Shown in pieces: positions 1-9,740 of a stretch of 64,000 bases of DNA. The stretch is from Isochrysis galbana (lineage: Eukaryota; Haptophyta; Isochrysidales; Isochrysidaceae), in assembly GCA_018136815.1 (NCBI GenBank), contig CM030931.1, forward strand, positions 10,241,072 through 10,305,071, in the 5' to 3' direction. The position numbers and the translations under genes were made by a program. Numbering within the stretch: position 1 is the first letter of the stretch; the number at the start of each line of letters is the position of its first letter. The notes under the pieces were generated by a model. It saw only the letters and a list, made by a program, of their open reading frames with translations, did no database searches and was not told the DNA's origin.

Positions 1-460
1 CGGACGTCGAGGAGACATTGATGATGCAACGATCGGAGGGCGCACCTCCGCCCTCCATATCCCGTTTGGCTGCATCGCGCATGTATGGCGCAGCAGCTCG
101 GATGGTGCGGAAGGGTGCTGTGAGATGAACGTTGAGAATGGCGTCCCATTGCTCATTCCCCATCTTGTGCAGCATCCCATCGTACAGGAAGCCGGCGTTG
201 TTGACGAGCACGTCAAGCGGCCCGTATTCCTCTGCCGCTAGTGCCATCATCTTCTCTGGAAATCCTTCCTCTGCAACGCTCCCACCAATCGCCAAAGCCT
301 TGCCGCCTGCCGCAACAATGGCATGGGCCGTGGCATCCGCGCGGGTTTGATCCAGGTCATTGACGACTACTCGCGCCCCCTCGCGGCCCAGGAGCCTCGC
401 GGCCGACGCCCCGATGCCTCGGCCGGCGCCGGTGATGACGGCGACTTTCCCCGCGAGCAT
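1..460 (-). CDS. SDR-family NAD(P)-dependent oxidoreductase, 3' part cut by window edge
   Basis: Reading leftward from the ATG at 460-458 there is an open frame of about 153 residues that runs off the window. It starts MLAGKVAVITGAGRGIG, the classical Rossmann nucleotide-binding motif TGxxxGIG, then VVVNDLD, an acidic residue at the end of the second strand that usually favours NAD(H), and LVNNAG, the NNAG motif near residue 89. The last visible residues, CIINVSST, belong to the strand that carries the catalytic Ser; the YxxxK motif lies outside the window. Length and motif spacing fit classical SDRs such as FabG or the peroxisomal multifunctional enzyme dehydrogenase. The substrate cannot be told. 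No intron is visible in the part seen. Confidence 0.9.
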   Translation of the reverse strand, partial: MLAGKVAVITGAGRGIGASAARLLGREGARVVVNDLDQTRADATAHAIVAAGGKALAIGGSVAEEGFPEKMMALAAEEYGPLDVLVNNAGFLYDGMLHKMGNEQWDAILNVHLTAPFRTIRAAAPYMRDAAKRDMEGGGAPSDRCIINVSSTS

Positions 461-2259
461 TCGTCCTCCGCGTCGAGTTTTGTCTGTGTGTACATATCTG
501 TACTCTACTAGCTCTACTAGAATATGTTACCCCCCAGGAGCCAACGCCCCCCGATAGCTAACGGGCTAACGGGTAACGGGGGCCCCCGACAATCCACAAG
601 TTACGTACTCAAACAATAAATATAAATAGTCGCGTTCACTTTTTAAGGGGGGTCCCACAGTGTTTCGAGCTGGTCGCCCGGGTGAAGAGAATGAGTCGGC
701 ACATGGTCGCCGGAGTCGGAGTCGGAGTCGGACTCAGAGTGAGTCGAGTGAGGAGGAGGGAGGAGAAGGCGTATTGTACGTACGGCGCAGCAAGGGTGTG
801 GGTTTGGGTGTGGGTGTGGGTGTGGGCTGCTCAACATTACACACGTAGCAACAATTTTAACCTTGGCGGTGTCGCGGTGTCAAGCTGCACAATCCTACAT
901 GTGAAACACAATCAAACTTAGAAATAAAACAGCAGAAACAGTATGTTTTTTGCCGTCGAAAAAAAACAGAGAAAAACAGTGTAAAAAACAGATGTGCGGG
1001 GGGGGGGGGCGGCCGCCCGAAATAAAACAGCGAAAAACATATGTTTTGGGCCTCCGAAAAAAAACACTGTTCCTGTGTTTCACATCATGTAGGTGCACAA
1101 TTACTTGTACACATTGTACGATCTTTATCATTATTTTTATTTATATTTACGCTTGCACGCTTACTTACGCTGACGCCGCTAGCAGCTACTACCACTTACT
1201 TGCTTGCTTGTCGGTTAGAAAGTTCCGTCCTTGAACTAAGGACGGTGTCCTTGAAAATCCATGGAATCTAAGGATCTAAGGACTCTGGCCTTCAATAATG
1301 CCTTTGAAGTGGCTTTTAGAGTGAGCTTTTGGGACATCCCACCCCCACCCCCTGAAGCAAATCATCTTTACCTCCCATTTAATCTAAGCTCTCCCCATGA
1401 CCAACTCTGCAGAGCTTTTGTCTTCGTTCACTTTCGCTGCCATATTCAGCATGCGGCATGCGGTGCTGCACTCGGACGATCCGCGGCTCACGTGGGAGGA
1501 GTTTTTTTGCTCTTTTGAGCCGTAGGTCGTAGGTTGACAAATTGGACCGTTGGATGGCAAAATCACGCTTCGTCGTCACTAAAGTTAGACTAAAGGTCTC
1601 AAAGAAGGCAATCAAAGCAACATTTCATCTCTTGTGGACCATGGGTGGAAGAGCTGTCCAATGTCCAATGGGGGTATCAGCCACCATTTTCATTTCAAGG
1701 ACAAATTGTGATTTGACCCGACGCCCCGTGAAGTATGTCACAAAACTTGGTATTGCTGAGGGAAAGGCGCCTTAGTGCCTTGGGAACATTATAAAAGAGG
1801 ATATGCATGCGGTAACCAACAAGCCAAGCTTCGCGCTCGACTGGCGATTGGCGTCGCTGGTCGCTGGCTCAGTGGTGCCTGGGTACATGGGGCTTGGCGC
1901 GGGCCGGGCACCGGGCTGATGAACAAGAATGGGCTCGCATCGCGCCCGGCGTCGTTTTAAATTTGTGGGCTCTCCGAGCAGATAGTGTGTATTTATTTAG
2001 GCGTGCTTGGTGCTTTGCCTTTTTCGGTTTTTGGGTTACGCTTCATTGTGGGGGCTCCCCCTGGTGGGGTCTGGGCCTCGATGGGCATCGAATATGTGCT
2101 AGATGGGTGTTTTCCGGGGTTTCTACCGCTTTACTTTGGTGTATTTCCTCATTCCTCCCTTTTTCATTTTTGCGTGTTTGAGCGCCTTACTAGCTAACAA
2201 GATGTTCGACAAGACCACTTCTTAAAACTTAGCTAGCGTGAACGGGGCGAAGCAGCGGC
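461..2259. other. Intergenic region with one foldback element
   Basis: No protein-coding segment I can support. It holds the small inverted-repeat element listed separately near 885-1098, a GT-rich patch near 797-826, and otherwise unremarkable sequence up to the start of the NADAR gene. Confidence 0.5.
885..1098. mobile_element. MITE-like foldback element
   Basis: The left end reads CCTACATGTGAAACACA (about 893-909). The right end (about 1075-1094) is its inverted copy with two extra bases, TGTGTTTCACATCATGTAGG. Inside, two direct copies of an A-rich block (AAATAAAACAGC..GAAA..ACA..TATGTTTT..CGAAAAAAAAC) lie at about 922-968 and 1019-1064, separated by a poly-G tract. No ORF. This is the structure of a short non-autonomous DNA transposon; the family is not identified. 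A similar AAACAG-rich block occurs near 51780-51850. Confidence 0.55.
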
Positions 2260-4338
2260 ATGGCGAGCCTCTCTCGCGCCCAGAAGCGGGCAGACGAGCG
2301 AGAACACCTGGAGCGCGCGATCCATGTGGAGGCCGAGATGCTTGCGCTGCGCAGGAAGGCGGTCGCATGGGGCGCCAGGGAAGACCAGGAGAGCATCACC
2401 AGCCTCAGCGGTCGCTGGGAGGCGCTTTCCAACTGGTTCCCGGCGCCAGTTGTCTATCGCGGCATGCGCTACCCTTCTGTCGAGCACGCGTACCAAGCGT
2501 TGAAGGCATCGGACGACACCACCGCGGCCGAGGCGATCCGCACTGCGCCCACGGCAGCAGATGCCCACGCACTTGGGCAGAAGGTGAAGCTTCCAGCCGG
2601 ATGGGAGCGGACCAAGATTGGGCTGATGGAGTCGCTTCTACGTGACAAGTTCCGCCGGGACACTGCGTTGCGAGAGAGGCTGCTCCGCACGGAGGGCATG
2701 AACCTGATCGCCACCAACGACTGGAACGAGACGTTCTGGGGCGTGTGCGGCGGGAAAGGGTCCAACACCCTTGGCAAGGCTCTCATGAAGCTGCGTGATG
2801 AAATCTCCACTGGCTCCGACATCGATGCATGGCTAGCCTCCTCTTTCGAGTTGGTCAGTCCTTCTGATCCCTGCGATAGCCTGGACCTCCAAGTGCACAA
2901 GAGCGGTGCCGTGGTGGACACTATACGCCTTGGGACTGCGCAGCCGATCTTCTTGGTTGGGAAGCATTCCACCTGCCATGTCCAGCTTGAACATCCCTCC
3001 ATCTCTAGGCGTCATGCTGCGTTTGTGCGCGACAAGTCTCGTGGTGTGCTCCTCGTCGATCTCGCCTCCAAGGCGGGAACCACATTGAATGGCCGCCGAG
3101 TGCCTCCCTCGATGGGTGTGACCGTGGAAAATGACGCCAAAATTGTCTTTGGCGGCTCATCACGTACGCACGTCGTTCAGGTGCGAACCTGCCAATGAGG
3201 TACCCACTCAAGTGAAGTCAGTGTTGGTAGATCCTGCGTGGCTCTCCAGCTCCCACCGCGTCGCCCCGGGCTGAGCAATGCATAGTGACGATGATTTCTT
3301 TTCATGCCTTGCTTGTCACACTCATCTCACACTATGGGCATTGTCGCCGACTGCGTTGTCGCAGATCAATAAGGTCGACTCCTTGAAGATGCTAGCTGAG
3401 CAACATGCCATGCTTGAGGCACAGCTTTCTCAAATGGAGAGAGACGCGAGCGACGAGGTGGGAGCCCTGTCTTTGTTTGTGCCATTGAGCCGGCTAGCAT
3501 CGACGGTGCTGCAATCGCCTAGGTGGCTTGCGATTTCGCGATGAGGCCCCAGCCCCTGGGTGCGACGCCCAAACATGAACAAGATATGCACGCCTTTCTC
3601 GTGAGCTCTAACGTCCCATCGCTCTGCCCGGATGTACTGCAGGCTGCTCTCTTCGGGCTCCTCCCCGCCGATAAGCGCGGGCCCGACCCCAATGCGACTT
3701 CCGCCTTTGTGGGGAATCTAGCATTCGATGTCATCGAGGATGAGGTCAAGGATTTTTTCGAGGAGAAGACCGGCGTGAATGTGGTCTCAGTCCGCCTGCC
3801 AAAGAACAAATCTACCGGCGAGCCGTCAGGCATCGGCTTCGTCGAGTTTGAAACACCTGCGGGCCTCGTGGCTGCGCTAGAGACCTCTGGGGAGAGCTTT
3901 CGCGGTAGGATCATCAAAGTAGACAGGGCGACCGCACAACCCAATGCTCGGGGCCAGAGGACATCGATGTCCGCGTCGGGTGTCGCGCGCTCTGCTGGCT
4001 CGCACCGGCAGCGGTCTCCGCCTTACTCACCATCACGACGCGATCATGATAGAGATTGGGCGCGTGATGAGGCACGCCATCGGCGTAGGGATAGAGACGA
4101 ACACAGACTTTCTAGCCGCACTCCGGGTCGCGACAGGAAGCGGAGTTATGATTCGCGCCCGGAATTTGCTGATCCTAGAGCAAATGACGAGGACGCATCT
4201 CGGAGACATCGTAGGCGCAGAAATTCTTCCTCCAGTGAAAGCTCGGGCGCAAGAGATCGGCGGGGCAGAAGGGCCTCCCGCAGTCCAAAGAGCTTGGACC
4301 GCCAGCACCGCCGCACCGAAAGCCCGCGGGAGCGTTGA
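2260..4338 (+). CDS. NADAR-FHA-coiled coil-RRM-RS fusion protein (3 exons)
   Basis: Exons 2260-3180, 3365-3457 and 3523-4338 join in phase 0 through introns CAG|GTGCGA...CGCAG and GAG|GTGGGA...CCTAG, giving about 609 aa. Residues about 48-190 are a NADAR domain (YbiA-like, with LSNWFPAPV, YPSVEHAYQALKA, FWGVCGGKGSN), a fold acting as N-glycosidase on riboflavin intermediates or on ADP-ribosylated targets. Residues about 210-305 are an FHA phosphothreonine-binding domain (VGKHSTCHVQL, SISRRHAAF, GTTLNGRR). Exon 2 encodes a short coiled coil. Exon 3 carries an RRM (RNP2 SAFVGNLAF, RNP1 GIGFVEFE) and an Arg/Ser-rich tail typical of splicing proteins. If intron 1 were retained the frame would stop six codons later, so a separate 312-aa NADAR-FHA protein is the alternative, but exon 3 then has no ATG at its beginning. 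A nuclear RNA-processing role is inferred. Confidence 0.8.
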
Positions 4339-5699
4339 GGAAGGGTCTTGACGATGATTTGTCCGCGAAGCCCAAGAGGCCATTCATCTTGGAATGACTT
4401 GCAATTCCGGGGATGCACGGCGGCGACTGATTTGGTGATGGTGGCGGAATCTTGCCAATCCTGTCTAGTGCTGATCGGCATAGTCCGAGCTGGTTGGCCC
4501 AAAGCTCCCTCCCGTTTGTACCTCAACCCAATGTCTAGTGTCCAATAGCGAATGGCACCGTCATGCTGCAATGGGTTTGCGGCCTTGTCCAAGGTTGTTG
4601 AGCGTCCTCTAGTGGCATGCCGCTCTACACGAAGGATGCCCGGCAAGCTTATATAGCCGAGGCACCGCAGCGTGGGGCCAAGGGCCGGAGGAACATCGGT
4701 GCGCCTGACGTCGGCGGGCTCCAGCGCATCGCCTGGTACTTGAGCAAGTCTTGATCTATTCCTGAGCCTATCGGATGGCCGCCATGTCGAGTCATGAAAG
4801 TATGCTGTCCATCGATGAGATGATCGTTGGCCCATATAATGAGCAAAATAATGTGTGCATGCAAAAAAGTATGAACACGGCTGCTCACATCACATAACTC
4901 ATATAATAGCTGGCGAGATAACTGCGTCGGGGCACTCCGACGCGTTTGCACCATGGCCCACAGTGGACAGTGGAGCCGGGCTCTTACGCGAGGAAAATGA
5001 AAATGACTCGAATTGTTAAGGAAAGAGCACGTTGATTTTTGGCCGAGGAGTCTCCCCCCCCCCCCCCCTCTCCCGTCCCGGTCCCAGCGGCAGTGAAGCC
5101 AGCGGCAATATATGAAGCAGCTGAAAAACCTCTCCCTGCATTCTTTTATCGCTTTTACTTTTACATCTTCACGCGGAATATTTGATATTTGTTAAAGCGA
5201 CATGCCGAAATCGGCGCTTCACTTTCTCGACCCATTATGTGGCATGAAGCATGCCTTGTTGATCAATAAATGTGGCTGTGAGGCCATGTCAGTGTGTCTC
5301 GGCATACCATGGCATACCCCCGTGCCATCTGCCATCAGCCATCAGCTGGTGGCCCGCGAATGAAGCTAGATGTAGAAAAACTGAAGGAGTTGAGGGGGAA
5401 GCGCCGGTTTCGGCGCTCCGGCAGCAAGGAGTAAAAGCACCCCAACCACTACTAGGAGTAGGAGGAGGAGAAGGCAACGAATACTACTTTCTTTACTTGA
5501 ATTGGAATTGGGGAGTACTTGACTTTATATTGGGGACTAGAGTACATACCTACTCTAGTAAAGTGGTCCTAGAGTAGCACTTGATATGGAAGAAAAGTGA
5601 TCGGCCCCTGCCGCCGCGCCTCTCCGTCTTCCGCTCGCTCCCTCCGCCCCCAGCCGTCCCCCTCTCTGCGTTGTCCAGCTTGGCGACCGTGCTCATCCG
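4339..5699. other. Intergenic region
   Basis: No coding segment recognised. Contains a C-tract at about 5055-5068 and the promoter region of the cupin gene. Confidence 0.5.
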
Positions 5700-7268
5700 A
5701 TGGCAAAGGGAAGGGCGCACACGAGCCAGACTGCGCACTTCGAGCCGAATCTCAACACTGCGCCCTCGCGCTCAGGCAGATCCTCGTGCTCAGCGGCCTT
5801 CATCTCTGCCATCGTCCTCGCGTATGCTGCTGGACTCAGCAGCCAGGGCTTCCTCTTGGCCGGTCGTGGGATCCCACGATCTGACAAGGCTGACCCCTGG
5901 GAATGGACCACGCACCCAACTATGGGTCACGATGGCTTCAATTGGACGCAGCTCTCGATGAGCCGGGCCAGCAATTTCCCGAACGGTGGCATCAAATATT
6001 TTGATGCAGATGCTGTCCGCGAGCGTGGGCAAATGTGGGTCTGGCATACGACATTCGCGCGCTCGATTCCCGCTGTGGTTTCGGGACTTGCGCAAGATTA
6101 CGCCCTCAAATTTGAAGGATGGACACGTAATGACTACCGACGAGCATGGGGAGACCTTGAAGTCATTGCCTCATTTTCTCCAGATGCACTCTTTCAGCGA
6201 GGCAGGCTCTTCAGCAACGAGGAAGGACGGCGGCACCTTGGATTACACAGACAGCGTATGAAGTTCAGCGAATACTTAGACGTGCTTGAGAGAGCGGAGA
6301 GTTCCGACCCCGTAGTTGAGCACGTATCTATTTCACAGTCGCAATCAAGAGACCTTTCGATATTTGGACTTCCCAACATGCCACCACTGCTCGAGGATTT
6401 GGTCAGGACAACGATGGATGTGCGTTCTGCCCCCAAATCCAAGAGCTGGTCTGCTTGCCGGGCTTGGGAGCCTTGTATGAATGCCTTGATTCGCCCGTCT
6501 AGAGTTTTGATATCCTTGCGCCTTCTATGCGAATACCCTTGCCGATGCCTTTTCCATCGCTCGAGGCTGTTTGCGAAGTTTTTGTCCACGCCACCCTTTT
6601 GCCTACAGGTAAGAAATCTGTGGATCTCGACTCCACCAAAGACATCGGTACTACATTTTGATTGGCAAGATTCTGTGCTCCTACAAATATCTGGGAGGAA
6701 GCGCTTCACTGTCATCGACCCGGCACGCATGCACACAGCGTATCCTTGCGTAGTCAAAATGGAGACCCTCATCCGCGATGCTCCTGGTGTGTTCCGGCGT
6801 GTTGATGGTGCACGGGAGATCGACAATTTTCCTCTGGTCAACATCACGCATCCAGATTTTGATAGGCACCCACTATTCAAGGACGCGCACGTCATGACCA
6901 TAGACGTGCCAGCAGGCTCCGCCCTCTTGCTGCCGGCGTACTGGTATCATCAGGTTAGCAGGATGCCTATCACCGGTTACTGCCTGTGTGGACATGTATG
7001 TGCAAGCAGGGAAGCTGGAGTGCGTGCACATGCAACCCTGTATCTATAGGTCGCCCTTTCGCTCGCCATGTCGTAGGTGGAAAGCTATACTGACGGGCCT
7101 GACGAAATGAATGTGGCAGTGAACTTCTGGTTTCAAGGTCATTCCTTGGCGACCAGGCTTTACCGCACGCTCCGAGAGAACGTTTTCATCAATTGCTCAA
7201 TTCCTGCTAGAGAGGGCGAAGTGCATCTATGCCGTGACTCAGTCTTGCCGCCGAGATCAGAATCCTGA
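5700..7268 (+). CDS. Membrane-anchored cupin_8/JmjC-type 2-oxoglutarate Fe(II) oxygenase (3 exons)
   Basis: Exons 5700-6419, 6609-6953 and 7077-7268 join in phase 0 to 418 aa. Intron 1 is 189 nt and happens to be open, so an unspliced reading also looks coding. Residues about 30-52 are a single hydrophobic segment after a polar N-terminus, suggesting a type II membrane or ER-luminal protein. The C-terminal half is a cupin_8/JmjC domain: VLHFDWQDSVLLQISGRKRF supplies HxD, and PAGSALLLPAYWYHQV supplies the distal His for Fe(II). Exon 3 completes the sheet with NVAVNFWFQG. These enzymes hydroxylate proteins or RNA; the substrate cannot be inferred. The start is the first ATG of the frame. Confidence 0.82.
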
Positions 7269-8184
7269 AAGATGCAACCTCTTGAGTCATTCAAAGGCGA
7301 AGGTGAAATTATACATCGGCTGCGGCCAATGTGGGGCCTTGTGTATGGGAATCTTGCACATGTGGGGCTTGGGCAATCACCGATGTTGCATTGTTGTGCT
7401 TGGGGTATTGAAAGTCATTTTCGCATCAGAAAGGCGACATCGTAGGAGAGGGGGGAGAGAGCGCGGAGAAGGGGGTGGGCGCGAGCGAGAGCTCTATGCC
7501 GCTCTCGACTTCCACATGGCCACATGTCGGTAGCCCCACATGGCTGCTGTCGTGGTTGGGGCGCGACTATGCGGCACAAGCCCGTGTTGTGCCATGGAAT
7601 CACCGTTGTCGCAAATTCGGCAAGGGATGTGGCTGTGTGGGGATGTGCTGCGCCGTGCGATATCCATAAATAATTCTTGAAGGCGTCCGCTAGGAAACTA
7701 GGATCTTAAGATTAGATTAACTTTACCATATTCCATATTCTCACCGCACACGCGGTCGTGGAGCCCCACTACCACTACTACAACGCAGCAAACTTTAGAA
7801 GGTGCAACTTGAAGTTCCCTTTTTTTGTCACACCCCTCCCGTCTATTTAGGTATACAATTTTTATTGACTCCTAACTTGGACACTATTTCCACGTACTCC
7901 ACCGTACCACCCGATTTAACAAATTCGTCGCGATGCCGGCGTTTATTCATTTGGTGAGCGGCCTTTTTTTATAAGACGTATACCAAAATGACTTCTCACG
8001 AAAAGGTCTTATAATATTTGTCATTTTGCTTCTCTAAGCTATGTCTTATGGTGATAAATTTAATTAAAGGAAACCTACTTCAAGCGACGAATGAACGTAT
8101 CAATGAAATAATCCTTCAAATTGAACATATTAAGACTCTTGCATCATCAACATATACTAAACATCATTTAGATAAAAAAACCTT

Positions 8185-8360
8185 TTAATATTCTCGCCTC
8201 CCACGTGGCACTGGGTCCCATACTCGTAGCCATGCCCTTCTCTCTTTCTCACCCTCACTCCCCGCCTTGCGGCAACTCCCCTCGTGCACTACTTCGGGGC
8301 TCAGGTCCTGTGGGGGTCCGAGCAGAGCGGAGTGCACCTGTCCACGGCGGCATGTGCTCT
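8185..8360 (+). repeat. Dispersed repeat R2, copy a
   Basis: Shares the order TTTTAATATTCTC, GCGGCAACTCCCCTCGTGCA, CTAC, GGGGCTC with the copies near 39325-39500 and 60590-60760 and, reverse-complemented, near 21600-21770. A further fragment lies at 7735-7800. No coding content. Confidence 0.5.
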
Positions 8361-9131
8361 CGGCTTCCTCCGATGCTGCTGTGTGACCTGTTTATCTTGG
8401 GATCGTTGTAGGGTTTCATCGCTTTTGGGTGCTGCGTTCTTTATCGTGCGGTGGCGTATAATAGCGATTTATCGCGCGTCTGGGTGGTCAGTCAGAGCGG
8501 AGTGTCCCGTTGTGTTATGCGAGCCTTTCGGCAAGACCGAGTGCTTTCGCCACAAGGCTGAAGTTTTCGCTCATTTGTAGTCTACCTTTCTCGTACTCTA
8601 TGAATATGGGGGCGCCGAGTTCTAACGGCTTCTTAGGTTTGGGTTTCCTTCCTTGGGCGGCCTTGTGGGTGCGCATGGGGCGCAGTGCGATTTTGGCGGG
8701 GTGAGGGTGAGTGAGGCCCCTAACCAAGGTGGTAAACCTCACTAGGGTGGACTGCAATCTTCTCGATCGTGCCCTCGCCGAAGACGTCGTCGACTGCTGC
8801 AGCGCCAGCACATGCTCGCTGCTCGCCACGGAGCATGGCTTTCCGCAGTGCCGTTGGCCCCGCCGCAATACGCAATACACCCATGTGTATTCGACGGGGC
8901 TGGCCTCGTCGTCGGAGGAGGAGTCCGGAAACCGGAAAGATGCCCATGAGCTGTAGTAAGGGAGAGCGGGAGAGGCGAGGCGCGAGGCGCGGGGCTGCGG
9001 GCGGCAGGGCTTGGTGGCGCGCAACGGGGAACGGTAGAAGATAGAAGTCATACTACGGCCCTATTATAACTGTAATGCGGTTGGCGAAATCTAATAGTAG
9101 CTTTTAACAGCACTTTTGGAGCACTTGGGCT

Positions 9132-9153
9132 AACACCTCCCCTAGGAGGTGTT
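9132..9153. other. Perfect 9-bp hairpin
   Basis: AACACCTCC, 4-nt loop CCTA, GGAGGTGTT. It stands alone in intergenic sequence and no function is assigned. Confidence 0.4.
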
Positions 9154-9740
9154 TTCCTGTGAAATCGTTGGGCAACTATTAGATCACAAGCCCTGTGTAC
9201 TTGCCCCGTACGCTTCAATGAGAAGCAAAGGGCTTGGCGCGCGTTGCACCTTGGCGCTGCTTCCTCACCTACCCTCCCTAGTCTAGAGCCCATACGATTT
9301 GGTTCACTTTCGTTTAAACCACCTTGCCATTGCATAACCGCCGCAACAGCAGCAATTGTACGATGATGAGGGCCTCATCGTCTCATCGTGAGCATGGTTG
9401 ACGGGGGGACGAGATCTGCAATGCCATGCGGTAGTGGCAACACAGCACATGCAAGCTACCACAAGCCACACGCATTGGAGGGCTCGCGCTCCTGCATATT
9501 GTATACTAGTAGTGCGCTGCCGAGTAGCCACTACCACTGCAAGATGAATTGCGGATTTTGGTTTTGAGCGCCTCGGAGCTTCATTTTCAGACAGCGCCGC
9601 CGCAAACCACTACCCCACCGCACTGAGCTGCAATGCTGCTTCTGTGACCATGCAAGCCCTGTAGAAAAGCGGCACGGCATTGGATCTTAGAGCGCGCGGG
9701 TCTCTTGAGAAGTCAGGCTTTTGAGCATCTTCTCTGAACC

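Larger units (their letters stand above)
7269..9740. other. Intergenic region with R2 repeat copies
   Basis: No gene supported. Fragments of repeat family R2 lie near 7735-7800 and 8185-8360, and a 9-bp perfect stem lies at 9132-9153. A 178-codon minus-strand frame at 8515-9051 has biased composition and no recognisable domain. Confidence 0.5.

Noticed and set aside
1261-1775. Short plus and minus frames in the first intergenic region
   Set aside because: Overlapping frames on both strands with no motif or splice support.
3181-3198. FHA-domain protein ending at 3198
   Set aside because: The last six codons begin with a donor-like GTGCGA after CAG, and splicing there keeps phase 0 with the next exon; kept only as an alternative.
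8515-9051. 178-codon minus-strand gene
   Set aside because: No domain, irregular composition and overlap with alternative frames of equal quality.
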